A stretch of 64,000 bases of DNA from Monarcha castaneiventris obscurior (lineage: Eukaryota; Chordata; Aves; Passeriformes; Monarchidae), in assembly GCA_026261815.1 (NCBI GenBank), contig JAMPIT010000894.1, forward strand, positions 55,666,147 to 55,730,146, given 5' to 3'. This document shows, piece by piece, positions 13,233 through 26,688 of the stretch. The notes beneath the pieces were generated by a model. The model searched no databases, was not told the origin of the DNA, and saw only the letters and a list, made by a program, of their open reading frames with translations. Both the position numbers and the translations under genes were made by a program. The first letter of the stretch is position 1. The number at the start of each line of letters is the position of its first letter.

Positions 13233-16200
13233 GGGAATGTAAGTCAGTATTGGATTAGAAGTACAAGGGTTCGTCTTCCACCTTCTGCAAACCCACAACT
13301 GCCCATTTTCCCTGTCTTCATTCCTCTTACTCTCACAGAAAATTTGCAGTTCTGATCATAGTATGCTGAAAATTAAGTTCTTCAAGAAATCATCCATTCT
13401 CTTCCACTATCCCTCCACTGTCAACTAATGCAGGAATATACATCCAAACACTAAATCCCATCTCATATCATTCAGTTTAAACCATCCTAAAGCACAAATG
13501 CCCTCACTCTTTCTGAATTCTTGCTTGCTTTAGAGGTGCGTCTGTCAGCTATTCAATAAGCAACCCACAAACCTGCAAATAATATCAATAATTGATCTGG
13601 TTTGTGAACCAAAATAACATCATTAACTGTGTAGCCCAAATGTTCTCTCAGCCTATAATTTAAAAAACTCTTTCTTCTTTCCATAGTTCAGCAGAATTCA
13701 AAAATAGAATTAAAAAAAAAAAATCTGTTTTCTGTGTTGATACTTATCCTTAAATAAGATACTTTTAAAGCATTGAATGCACTCAAAGTATTGAAAGTAT
13801 TCAAAAATTCAGTTATAAAGGAAGCAGAGACGGACAAAAATCATTGCATCCTCAACATCTAAATGAGTATTGCCAACTGATAGGGAATATAGCATAAACA
13901 ATAATTTTAAGATGCATTCCATTTCTGTAAATAGATTAATTTATCCAGTCTCTTAGCTAAGTTTTTTGTCCTTTCAAAAGATTGAGGAGTATTTTATAGA
14001 AGAAACCATGTTAAGAGGATAAACTGATTTGTCCAAACTAGATGACCAGATATTGGTAAGGTGTAAGGTGTTTAAACACCCCTGAGACAACTCCAGATAT
14101 AGTGATGGCCTCTTCTCACTCAGAAAGAAGAAAATAAACATTTGAGGTACTCAGTGTTTATCCATCAACTTCCTTGTTGTGGTACGGCCTAATATCTCCC
14201 TTAAATTTCCACAGTTTTATTTGAAAGCAAATTTTCTAGAGATTATTTCTAGTTATGAATGCACCTAATTTTGAGCCCAGTGTTTTATATCATTTGCTAA
14301 AATATTGGCATCAAATAGGGGTGAATGTCAATGCAAGTAACCACTTGCATTGGACCCTCTCTACTCTTGAGTGTCCCTTTTCCAGTAACTTTTGTGTGGC
14401 TTCCTTCCCACAGGATCTTCCTGAAATAGCGGAATACACCCCATGCTGTAAGTAAGGGTATTTATTTGAAGGTATCACTGACTGAAGCAAGAATATAATA
14501 AGCTGAGATGTGTTTAAAGGAGAGAACTGGCTGAGGGAGAATCCAGAAACATCGTCTTAAAAGGGACCTAGAGAGTTTGTAACCAGCAGTTAATAACAAA
14601 ACCAGACATTTTTATCCAAGCCTTGTGTTAACCCTTGAAGCTGTTACAGGCTGCAGCATATATTACGGTCCCTAAATTCGTGCATCAATTATTTTCCATC
14701 CACATTTGCCTGGTGAACTTCAAAGAAACACACAACCTGCAAGCATGTCGTTTTTTCCTGAGCTAAAGACTAGCCAACAACACTAACCTCCCCCCACCAC
14801 TAAAAATAAGTATTCCTGCTTCTGGTTTTGACTGACAGAAACTACAACACATTAGAGTCCTTTTGGATTCAGGCTGGAAAAGCAGTCCAGGAAAACAAAG
14901 TTAAAACTTCATTTAAAGACTTATGAATATCCTCCCTATTCAGTGTCTACATCTAGTTGATCTATTACATATTAATACAGATGTAACATAATACATGAAC
15001 ATTTCTATTCTCTGAACATTAAATGCAGTAAATAAATTTTTAAATCAGTCTCTGTGATCTAGATATCTGAGATGAGCTGTCTTGGAAAAGGACACAGGCT
15101 AAGTAGTGTTCGTATGTATGATATTTGTACATGGTATTTTTCTAAGTGTTCTGCTGAAATTTAGGTGGAAATAAGCATTTGATACGAAGTGAGAGTTCTG
15201 AATTGAGGTTCCTTAGCAAACAACCTCCCAAAAAGTTAATCCCAGAATTACAAACTTTGCATTGTGGGTTATTTCCTTAGTTTTTGTTCATGTTGAAAAT
15301 TTGTCTGAATAATGAAGCATTTGCAAGTCAAATGAGCTGGTAGGACTCTTCAGCCTCAGCTGTTATTGCATGCTGTTCCTTTGAACAATATTTACAATGC
15401 AACAAGAGAGAAAACAAGGAAGAGCCTGTGGTTCCTGACAAATGCTGCTAATGAGAGTTCAGACCCTTGTTTAGCCTTTGCAGCATCTCCTTAATAGGCA
15501 GCTGAATGCCACCAGCTACTCAGCCACTGCATTTTAATTACAGGTTGAGCCACTGCAGAGGAAACTGTTCAGAGAGAAATCGACTGGTCCCTAATTTAAT
15601 TTTCAGTTGTACTCTGACCCTTAAAAAGCAGACTTTGCTAAAGTCCACAGGAGTTTGGGCAGCGTCTCCCACAGAAGGAGGAGACCAACCATCTGCTCTG
15701 CATGCCTGACAAACAATTCACCATTATTGGTGTCACCTCTCCTGCAGTTTGTGTTACTTAACATTCTGCTTGTGCTGCTGCAAGACAGTTCCTGAGTGCC
15801 TCAGAGTCACTCAAATGCAGCTACTCTGCCATGTTAGGATTTGGAGCTGCCATTCCAAACCAGAATAGGTGCAATTAACACAACTAATTTCTCTTACCAG
15901 AGTCTGGTGTTAGGAGTGCTGAACTTCTGATATCAAGTGGAGTTGATCCCTCAGTATCAGCAGCACAAGAATAATAATCTAAAATGCTCATGTTTTAAAA
16001 ATACTCCAGTGGTAGACTGAAGGAATATAATTTGCAAGTCATTTCATCGCATCTTTCCACTGGATGAATCTGCCACAGGATGGTAATAATTTTGTGACAG
16101 CAGAGCATCATGATAAGATCTAACTGCAGGAAATGAAAAGGCAAGGTATTTTAAAATACCAAAATTAGCAAATAATGTCTAGCAATCCAATCATATTGTC

Positions 16201-17077
16201 CCAAACAGGTGACATTTCCTTGTGACTTTTATGTCTGTGTACTGGAGAACTAAAATTATTGCATGCCACTCAAATGAATGGATCTACCAGAAGCAAGTTT
16301 CCCTCATCTGGCATTGCTTTGTTGCAATCCAGACGGATATCAAAGAGCCAGAGAAAATCTTCATAAGCTTTGATGGGCCTCTGAGCTGTTACAGAGATTG
16401 AAAAAGGGGTAGGAATTTTGATATGCCCCATTTCTACACAATTTAGCATCAGAATTCACTGAGAAGGTGGGTCTTTGAGTTAAGCCTACATTTATTTCTT
16501 GAAGGGTCTGTCTCCTGCAAAAAAAAGTTTGAAGATCTTTTAGTCAAAGAGAACCTGATTACTGAAAAGGTGTGTTTCTCCCTGTTTTATACTAGAAATG
16601 GACGGTCTGTGATGATTAGAAGAAAATAAGCAGCAAGACGAATTGAGGCAAATGAAGGAGAAATTAAATGTTGAGCTAACTTAACACCATAACTCATTGT
16701 TTGGTTATGCAAATCGTTTCATATCAGTTGTTGGGTAATTGTTCAGAGGGCAAAATCTCAAAGACACCCATAAAAGTTAGAGGTGTGAAACCTTTGGAAT
16801 TCATTAGGCACGATGAGAGCTCACAACTTCAGGTTTTAAAAATCGAGGTGCCTTATTGATCAATCAAATAGCAAAAGGCTGTTAAAAGCACAGAAAACTA
16901 AACAAATAAAATGAATTTAGTTTTTAAAATATTATCTCTCCTTGTTTATTATCAGAAAGAACAGTCTCCAGCTGACAATGGATGAGGGAAGGCAGGAAGA
17001 AATGAAGAGAAAAAGCATTATTAACTAAGCTGTTATTTTGCTACAGTTTTGACCAAAGGCTAAATAAAAGGTCAATA

Positions 17078-17096
17078 TTATATTATTATTATTTTG
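17078..17096. repeat. ATT-rich microsatellite
   Basis: A short run of TATTATTATT-type trinucleotides with one imperfect unit, followed by unique sequence. Nothing else is seen in it. Confidence 0.55.
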
Positions 17097-18936
17097 CCTG
17101 GTGTTCCAGGCCAGGGAGATCACCACAATAACAGAAAAGACATTTGGCACAAAATGTGTTCAACATCTGCCAGCTCTCAGAACCCTACAAACAGAAGAAC
17201 CACCCATGGAGTAACGGTGGCACAAGGACTGTGCTCTCATCATTAACAGTTTATCCACAGGACGAGGATATTTTCAGAGTACTCAAATAAGCACAAATTT
17301 TTCTATTCAGTTTTTATTGTCTGAACTGATAAAAGTGTGTTGAATCTTTCATGTTTTTGCTGAGAAAATAATATACCACTTAATAATAGTTTGTCAGAGC
17401 TTAATTTTGTGAGAGAGTCATTACCTTCAATGGCCTTTAGGCTAACAAAAGGTGTTTTGTGGCACAGATTGCATCAGTTCATTTTTTGTTAGAGAAGCAC
17501 ATCTTTGTTATCATCAGATACTAAAAAAGAATGGAGTTGGGATGAACATTTTTTGTTTGTTTCTTAAAGAAAACAACACAAACTGAATCATTCTAATTGC
17601 AGTTTCCAACAGAAGTTTATTAAAGGATGGAAACCCCCCTAGAAGAGGTGTTCTGAGCCTTGTTGTATGTGTTATTTATTGGCACATAAAGCTTCTCTTT
17701 ATGACACAAGTAGACAACAATTTCTTTCTGGCAGAAATACTTTATGAAATTTAGCACAGTATACAAGGGTTTCAAAATTCCTAATTACCAAAATGCCAGA
17801 GATTTTGAATTATTACATAAAGTATATCTTCCAAAAGGAAAGGATGATAAATCTACCATTTAGCCTTTTCAAAAGGCATTAAAAAGTACCGTAATTCAGA
17901 GGTGTATGCACAGAGTGCAGGGGAGTCTAACTGAGCAAACAGAAGTCTAAAAACAAATTTACGATCAAGCAGCTTGATCTGTCCAGAATTAGAATAAATA
18001 CCCCATTAAAACCATGCTGTCAGGCTGTAACTAAAGTGGAAAGCATGCTGGGACAGAGTTCTGCTGCTTCACTGTTACACCAAGTCCAAAAGCACTGAAA
18101 ATTTCCATGGGCTTTGCACTGAGACCTAAAGGGCTTTGGGACTGCTTGGAAGAGCAGCAGTGATGTTTTTCATATCAGACTTCATGGCCACAATAATTTT
18201 CCTGTCTTTTCAACAGGGAGAGGCTGGTGCCTCCGAAATGTGGATGGGAACAAAAATGCCCTCCCTGGGGACTGCCGAGAAAGGGACTCTGTGTGTGTTA
18301 ATGGCATTCATTGAAGGTTTGGTAAGGTAAAACATCCCACGTGGCCAATTCCTTCTGGTTTCCATCAGTAAGAACAGCAGCAGGAATAGCAGCATTTGTT
18401 CATGGCTAAATAGTCTAAGACGCCTCATTTGTTTCAATCTCCTCCTGCAACGACGGCCAAGGCACCAAGTTGTCACTAATTTTTTAGTTCTTTTAAACAA
18501 ACACAGACTGAACTATTTCAACAACAACCACAGTTTCCCAGGACAATTCCCAGCCTAATTCCCAGGCATTGTCGGGGGTATCCTGGTCTCTGAGGTGAAG
18601 TGTTCAGGGAGAATTTTCAGCTGTTCTGTCAAGCACAAGTCAACTGAGTTGAACCTCCCAGGCTGGCTAATTTTAACCTCTCTAAGCACACAATAGCAGC
18701 TGATTCAAAAAGCAAATTTTGAGCTTGTTTCAGTAAACACAATAATTTGCCCAGTGCTGTAATAAAAAGGGATCAATATCCTGCAGATTTTTCTTTGTAA
18801 TTCAGGTGATTTACCAGCTTCAGCCATGAAAATCTAATGACCCCATTCTTCTGTGGAAGAACACAGCACTGCCTTACAAAACAGGTAATAAAATGATAAC
18901 TGTTCAACTGAAATACTGAAATTACCTTTTAAAAAA

Positions 18937-18956
18937 ATCAATCAATCAATCAATCA
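18937..18956. repeat. (AATC)n tetranucleotide microsatellite
   Basis: About five uninterrupted AATC units directly follow a short A-run. A perfect tetranucleotide array of this kind is likely to vary in length between individuals. Confidence 0.9.
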
Positions 18957-21900
18957 GAATGACTCCAACGATGAACTTACTTTAATTTTTACTCTCTTTT
19001 GGGTTTTTTTGTTTAAAAAATCGAAATCAGGACTATTTTGTAAAGATAAATGTTTGGATGGAGTCATAACAATTGCATATTTTTCTATAGAAATATTTTG
19101 CTGTTCCAGGTTTCACCTTCAATTCACACATTATCATGTGTCTGAAACTTTACAAGCATCTTCATGGAAAACAGAACTTGGTTTTCTGAAAGGTCTGGAG
19201 GCACAGGCAGCTTTCATCTGAGGATGCTGAAGACAATCTAAGAAGTCATCCCACTGACTGAAATTTCAGAGAGCATTAAACCAAACCTGTAAGAATGTCA
19301 CCTATGTGTCCATAGGGAGCATGCAGAGAGTACACACTGCTTTGCCTGGAGAAAGATGCAAGCTACAGAATATTACTTATCTTTATTTAAAAAAAAATTG
19401 GTGGCAAAATGACTGAGTATTTATTCAGAGATAATTAGGCAACACCAAATTACTTCTCTTAAGGTGAGAGATATTTAAAACAATGTTTCTATTTGAATCT
19501 TATTCCATCAGCCTAGGATATGACTTAGAATTACACTTCATTCCTTCTAATTCATGTTTTAACCATCTTTGTTTGTTCATTTGTTTAAATAGAGCTATCC
19601 CAATTTGAATGCAAAATTTCTCCTTCAAATTCTGCATTCATTTCCTACGAGCCCGTTTGTCAAATGATGGGTTCTGGAGAAATCAGAATTTCTCAAAACA
19701 AAGTGAGAGTGTGAATATATCTCAGAGATATGTGAGGTCAGTGCACATTCTTCCCCTCACATAATTCCCCTTCCATCCTTTGTTCATTTATAACCCCTGC
19801 AGTCTAACGCATGAATTATCCTATTGTACACATCAACCACTTGACAGATTGTTTTAGTACAACTCTTATGTGCCCTGGCTTTCCTTCCAGGCTGCCAGGA
19901 ACACTTTAACAAAAAGGCTGATTAGTTCCTTTAAGTTCTCCCAGATAAACAAACTACAAAGCAAGTTTACAGTGCCCAGGATCATCCATGCAAAAATCCC
20001 ACACAGGCTCTTTACAGTAACGACACAAACCAGAGCAGCCCAAGGTGCCAGGTCAAGAAGAAAAACTGATGATGATGCAGCATTCTGTCATAGGGAGAGC
20101 AAATGTTCACGCTTGAGGATCTTTTATTTAACAAAACGTAATGTTAGGACACTTCTTAACAAAGCTCCTTGAAAGAAAGACCTTTTTTGTTGTTGTTTTT
20201 TTATAAATCACAAATTTGTGGTAATAAAACATAAAAACAATTAGATATTTTTCTTTAATAAAACCTTGGGTAACCTCTGTGACAGATGCTGGTTACATAA
20301 ATATGTGTCTAATATGTGCTCGCCTAAGAAATTGCCTACAAAGCACAGCAGACACACAGCAGATTCCAAAATCCAAGTGTAGCCCTGGAAAAAGTGCCTT
20401 AACTGCAGTGAGTGAGCTCTGAGTCCAGGCACCAGAATTACAAAAGCTGCCTTTCCTGTGTTTTCAGAAACATCAAAGCTTCTTGGAGAATGAGTTTAAT
20501 GAATTGCATCCTCCCATCAACCCACAACACCAGGCTGGGAGGACAGCAGAGAGGGGAAAGAGAGGTAGCATAAGAAATGGAGAAGAAGCAAACAGATCCT
20601 GAGGTAAATTGCAACATGTGGGGAAGGAAACAACATTATCAAATCTCAAGGCAGGTAGGGATGCTGCAAGGGACAAAGTGCAATTAAAAACAAAAAGAAA
20701 AATACCAGCCTGACTTAAATGTCAGCAAATTAGCTCCTGGCATAGCTAGTTCTGCTGGCTTGGTTGCAGAATTTTACCTCAAAATCTCTCAAAAATATTA
20801 GTGCAGCTTAAGCACATGTTGGAAAGAAAAAAAGTCAAATAATCTCCATAAAAATGTTATAGCATTTGATGACATGCTGCACTGCTCTAGGTAACACCCA
20901 GTAGAACACCAGCTCATTGCCTGCATAAACTGACCCAGGAGAATGATGGGAATTACTGCAGGGCTGGCCCAGTCAGACATCCCGATGTTGGAATAAACTG
21001 CAACAATCTTTAACTTCATGTTCAATCTCAGCAGTCCCTGAAACTGTAGCCAGTTATTTATCTGAAGTGCTTGGAAACCACAAGGTGCTCTGATTTGAAT
21101 CCAGTGTATGAATACATCCCCTTTTTGCAAATGCATGGCACATAATTACAAAGAAGCCAGATGTGGAAAGCAGAGGCATGATTTTCATTTTTTTCCATAT
21201 TCCCTTCAAATTCACTGCCCTTCTCCCAGTACTCAGTGTGACCTTTCACAAGTGCACCTCTGCTTGCTCCTCACCCCATACCTCCCCCTTGCTCCTGCTG
21301 CTTCAGAAGAAGACCGAATCTTTGTGTAGTCCCAATTCAGATGTGCCAAACCCGTATTTTATAGAGTGTTCATCAAGACTGTGACAGAATTTATCTTCTT
21401 CAATACAAAATTGCTGATTTTCTTCATTCCATGTGGGCCTACTACAAGAAAACATTGATTTCCCAAGCAAGCAGCAAAAATGATAAGTTACATGTGGTAT
21501 ACACAATACTCTATTATAATTTTCATCCATCTGGGTTTATATTATATTGCTGGGATAAAATCCAGCCACTTTTCTGCATAGGATCAAGGCCTACTTTCAA
21601 TTTCCAAGTACACCAAGTTTTATGATGGGATAAAAAATAATGCATCCATGATCACATTTTACCCCACAATGAAATTGTTTTTTCCCTTTCATATTCCTTT
21701 TCTATCCCTTTTATATATTAAGTTATAAGCTGGTTTTATTTTATTTTTCTTGGCTTTGGGAGTTTCTTGTCAAATACACCAGCTGTTCTTGTACCATGAT
21801 TATATACACTTAAGCATCACAAAAAAGCAAATGAAATTTAGCACACAAAGCCTTTTGCTATAGAAGTTTTCTCATGAGCAAAACAGTCTTTGAGGTCATT

Positions 21901-22682
21901 TTATACTGTTTATATAAGTATAATTGAATTTTTTTTTTTGTGTGTCTCTCTGTGTAACCCTGTATCCTGGAGGTCTCAAAATACTGTGTGTTTGACGTGC
22001 AGCAGTTACCAAAAGGAAGAATGATTAATCAAAAATATCATCTTGAACACTGCTTTTACTTTTGCTGACTTCAGAAGTGTCAAATATAGGAAAGATCCAC
22101 ACAAATGTAGAAAAAGTGACTGTATTTACAGAGGGCTTCGTGCACATGTTCAAATTTAAGGAATAGATACTTTTATTTGTAAAAGAGATTATTAAGGAAA
22201 GCATGCTTATGAACACAAATAATGATGAACAGGGAAACACAGCACTGAATATATTTGTACAGCACAAAATGAGGTGATTCATCAAGAAGCAAAATGTAGC
22301 ATTCTGCAAAGTGTATCTAAATGACAAATAATCCTTCACTATTTTAAGGCAGGGATATTGCTGGCTGTCTTCAAAGTTTTCTTTTAGCACAAACTTTCAC
22401 GATTCTTCACAATTAAAAAGGTGAGTTTTACTTTGTTACCTCTGATTTATGCTTCATGTGGCACACAGATTTTCTAAGTCTAGAATGCTGCAACTTACTT
22501 GTCCTTTCCTAGAAAAAAGCTCTTGCCAGGGTAAGAATGAGTCTAGAAAGACAGGAAGAACTCCTTCTCCACTTAACTGAGAATGATTCAGCAAAATTAC
22601 ATTCACAGACATCATCAATGACAGACTGTTCGCAGGCCAAGGGAGGATCCTTTTTCTAAAGGATGCACTAAAATACACCTAC

Positions 22683-22831
22683 CTGCTGTCGAATTTCTTC
22701 TTCCATCTTCACAGGGGACCCCAGCTCTGCAACTTGTTTGACACCTTCACTGGCATAGCCTCCATACTCCCACAGGATGTAGTTCTTGGAGTGGGAACTA
22801 CCAATGATTGCAGACCAGTGGTTGGTGCGTC
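22683..22831 (-). CDS. SPON1: SPON1 internal exon, spondin (FS) domain
   Basis: A 149-nt minus-strand exon: 2 nt completing an Arg codon, then 49 codons ending in phase 0 at EEIRQQ. The donor is CAG|GTAGGTG. The acceptor is unusual: a T-run and C-run followed by GGAAAG|GA, so the base before AG is A rather than the preferred pyrimidine, but it is the only position that keeps the frame (FPR-RTNHWSAIIG). The frame includes NHWSAIIGSSHSKNY, ILWEYGGYASEGVKQVAEL and GSPVKMEEEIRQQ, a near-invariant block of the spondin domain. From memory, the differences from the mammalian sequence are conservative (Thr for Ala before NHW, Ser for Gly in IGSSH, Ile for Val before LWEYGG). The following exon (expected SDEVLTV...) is not within 1-22682. 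Confidence 0.97.
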
Positions 22832-25800
22832 CTTTCCGGGGGAAAAAAAACCAAAACAAAACAAATGAAACAACCCTCAAGACAGCCTCGAAGCATAATT
22901 CCTGACTTTTGATAAAGTTTTGAAGTCCCCACTCTTGAGGGTTTTGCATGCTGTCAGTCCTCACTACACCAATACACCACATTTTCAGAGCAGTAAGAAC
23001 AAGCCAGTGACTGACAGAAATCGAGCATAAAGCAGCCCCTCCAAACAAATAGGCTTAGTATAGTTTTTCTTCATCAAATATCTCACTTCAGGAAGTTTAG
23101 GAAACCTTTAATTTTAAGTTTCTATGTCAAATATTTTAGAGAAGGAAACCTGCAAGGGAAGACTTCAGTGGTCACCCTCAGATTTAACAGCAAGTTTTTT
23201 CCTTACTGAAGGCAGTGAAGTAAATTTTTCTATATTCACAGAGTTTTCTTGCTCAGATTTCTCATAATGTAAGAGTTGTAGAGCTAAGAAAAAGGATTCC
23301 CATTCTTGTTTCTTGTCTTGTTGAACAAAAAAAAAAAAAAAAAAGGGAAAAAAATTTAAAGAAAAAGATGTTAGAGAAGTAAGATGGAATTGAATAGAGA
23401 ATTGAGCAGAAATAAGGAGTCACAGAAGTCCCACAGTCCTGGGAATAAAAATGAATTCACTTAAGTGTCAAATAACCTTCTGCAGATATATGGGCTTAAA
23501 GGAAAAGGGTGAGAAAATGAACTGCTCACACAAGCAGACAGTCTGGTAACAAGGCAAGGACTGTAGGAGATGAGGGAGTCAGAATGATGGAGTGAGACAA
23601 TATTTAACATTTTTCTTTGCAATGTGAAAGGTAGAGAGCAGAAGTAAAAACAGCTGCAAACTGAATAAATGAATGAAAAATGAATAATGAAGTAAATAAA
23701 AGGAATGCAAATTTAAGATGTGAGGGGTGGAACAATGAAATTGAAGAAGACAGAGTAGAGAATTGTATAAAGTCAGATGCAGGAACCTAATCATGGGAGA
23801 GTAGAAAATAGATTAGAAATAAAAATGAACACCAGCAGCAGGGGAAAAAAGCTAGAAAAGTGTAGGAAGCAGAATAGATAGATGAGGGAGATGGCCTAGC
23901 AGAGCAGCACACAGAGCCTTCACAGGTTCCTTAGTCCTAAACTTGGACCAAAATACACCTACAGAGCTCTGAATTGTAGCATGCCTGAAGTTTTCAGAAT
24001 CAACTAAAGCTAATCAGTAACTGAGCCCTAAATGTGTAATAAAACCAAACTAAACCTCCCCTCCTCCATAGCTGAAGAGACTGCAATGTCAGGAGATGGT
24101 TTCTTGATCTAAGATCTAGCAATTGTTCCATAAATATACAGTGGCAGCCTGTCAAAGCACAGAGAGGTGCTGTCACTCAGCTCCAGTGATGGGAGCTCCA
24201 GCTTTGCCCATCCTCTCTCCCCAGCACAGGGGTGCCCCACAAGCCACAGACAGCAGCTCACCCTGAAACCCCAGTGCAAGTGGCACTGAAGCTTTTTGAA
24301 AGGGAATAGTCCCTACAAAACAAAAACGTGTCATCACAGAGAGGAACCTGAGTGCCTGTGAGTCTTTAGTCAAATGGATAAGGAATTGTTCCCTGTGCTC
24401 CAAAGCTTCTCTCCCTCCCTGCCCTGAACAGGACTGGAACATCTGATGCCTTTGCAAACACAGCCTCTTCCACCAAACAGCCTTCCCTAAAGGTATTGGC
24501 TCTCCAGAGACAGCTCCTGGCCCACCTACTGCCCAAATGAGCTGTTCAAAGGCATACCACATCTACCCTAAATCTTCACCAAACTCTGCTACATTTGCAA
24601 GTGTTTCACTCCTCACCTTGAACCATCCATTTCTTATGAGAACAAAGAGACAACTTGGTATTTCCTAAGCTTTTTCCTCTATCAAAGAAACTTCTCTGCA
24701 TGAGATAATCTAAGCAGTACGAGGCCAGAGCTATTTTGCATCCAGTGTCCCTCTCTAGGTCTTAAGACAGCAAACAGAACACTGACAGCTTTTCAGTGCT
24801 GCTATTTCACTTAATTCTTGTCGTTTTGAGTAGTTTCTTAATTTATACACTTATTTGTGTATTTTTGCAGAAAAATCAAGGTGCCATCACAACCTGAGAA
24901 TTTATCCTCTGACACATTTCACAGATGTGCTCATATCATGAAGAGCATGTGGATTCCTGTTAACAAAAATGGGGATGATGCCCAGAGAGAACAGATGCTT
25001 TGCACAAACTGCTTATTCTTTAGGGTTTTTTAAAACAAATCAGAAGATAAAGAAAAGGCGCAAATCATAAAGTTTATGATCTGCTTTCTATTCCAGCCTT
25101 ATTGCAGGTACAAGAATAGAGCAGACTTTTTTATGTGGTGACTTGGCAAATAATTTGTGATTTACCACAGTCCACAATGAATAACATTTTATTTTGATGT
25201 AATTACTGCACAAGCTCAGCATTTTAAAGAATAATGCCAATGACTAGTTTTCATTTTTCACATCACTATATCTGGATGAGATCTTTTCCTCAACTTTCAG
25301 AAATTTTAATGTAAAACCTTATTAGATGTTCTTACTGGGATTAATCATGTAAGTACCAAATGGGTGTTTTTTCACTTTTCCAGTTCAAGTAATATATTGA
25401 TTTAATTCACCATTTTCTAACTGGGGAGAGATAGCAGGCTGCAGAGGGCTCTATTGTAGCAAACTATTGCAACTTGCTTGTTTTCCATCATGCAGCCATA
25501 CCCTTCATGTGTTCACTGACTGGGCTGTAAAAGAAAAGGCCATTTATGCTCAGTATTACATCACTAAGTCACAGGAATTTCATAGCTTTCAGTCACTTTC
25601 TCATGGCCTATTTCTAACCACCAGCTGAATCCATGCAAATAGTGCACATAAATATCACACTCAGCAGATATTTAAATTATCCAACAGCCTAAAAAAGCAT
25701 GCCTGCAGTTATTGGCTTTGCTTATTTTATCTCCCACGTATTTTGCTGACCAATAGTGTTTGAACAATGCTGTGCTTCAAACTCAACACAAGCAATATTT

Positions 25801-26688
25801 CTTAGGCTGTTAAAACTATGAGCTGATACAAACCATATTTGAGTTATATGAGGATATTCTGACACTGGGACAATAATAATATTTTTTTAAATCAATATAA
25901 AAGGTCTCTATAATAAACATCAGCCACAGAAAACATAACAAAGTTTAAAGACCTGTAAATGTGACTCATATTCTTAAATACTTTCCTAGCCTTTTTTCCC
26001 ACAGACTGTGGAGTCAGTAATGAAAGACCAAGTGCATGATACACAGTTTTGTAACTTCAGCTTTTTACAGATACTTGGGTAACTGCAGAAAGCAAACTTG
26101 CAACAAAAATACTGATTCTGTAGTCCAGACACTTAAAAACCCAGGCAGGCAAAATTCAGAAGGTGTTTTTTATTTGGGTATTCAACCAACAAAGACCAAA
26201 AGACAGGGTATTCTTAGTTCTATATGTACAATTAATATCCTTGGGCAGCAAGATTCAAAATTCACCAAATTCAAAATACCTCGAAGGAAAACAAACTGGA
26301 TAGATTGGCATGGCAGAAAAATCAAAATATTAGTGTGTTACCCATGTTTTGTGGCCTTTTTCTTAAAATCTTGTCTCCTACCTTAACATTGTAAGCCAGT
26401 CTAAGCTTCCAATAAGAAAAAAACCAAAGGAACCCTTCTCCCCACAAAGATCTCTTGCAAATACAATCTCAAAGACACCTTAGCTCAAAATGTCAGGCAC
26501 ATCAATAGAATTTACTGGTAGTGTATAGTGCGGAAAGACCCATTGATTTTCAATGCTGAATGTCAGCAGGATTCCATGCATGTCATAATTTACACTGCTG
26601 AGCTGTAAATAAGAGATTCTGTGTCACACAACCAGCTCCAACCCTCTTCAGAGCCCCTGTATGGTACAAGTAAAGGAATGATACTCAC
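22832..26688. other. SPON1 intron between two spondin-domain exons
   Basis: A 3,857-nt intron. Its transcript 3' end carries the T/C-rich tract with the atypical GGAAAG acceptor. It contains an A18 run (23327-23344) followed by a long plus-strand purine-rich stretch to about 23890 (pyrimidine-rich in the transcript). The 129-codon minus-strand frame at 24173-24562 and the 116-codon plus-strand frame at 26036-26386 show no recognised similarity or exon-like flanks. Confidence 0.8.
23327..23344. repeat. A18 homopolymer
   Basis: An uninterrupted run of 18 A on the plus strand, followed by GGG and further A-rich sequence. No retrogene or SINE body is recognised on its 5' side, so it is listed as simple sequence only. 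Confidence 0.85.

Larger units (their letters stand above)
11651..22682. other. SPON1 intron adjoining the 22.7 kb exon
   Basis: About 11 kb of unique intronic sequence. It contains a TA/CA-rich simple stretch (about 12760-12815), a 62-bp tandem duplication (13109-13232), a short hairpin (14329-14352), an ATT-rich run (about 17078-17096) and an (AATC)n microsatellite (18937-18956). No exon, RNA gene or transposon is recognised. The F-spondin exon expected next in the transcript was looked for and not found. Confidence 0.7.

Noticed and set aside
1..22682. Search for the following F-spondin exon (SDEVLTV segment) and thrombospondin repeats
   Set aside because: No matching minus-strand segment and no Trp-x-x-Trp/Cys-rich repeat coding was found.
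24173..24562. 129-codon minus-strand open frame in GC-richer sequence
   Set aside because: It is on the SPON1 strand but lies inside an intron bounded by two exons that join in frame without it, and I recognise no domain. I see no convincing acceptor and donor pair around it.
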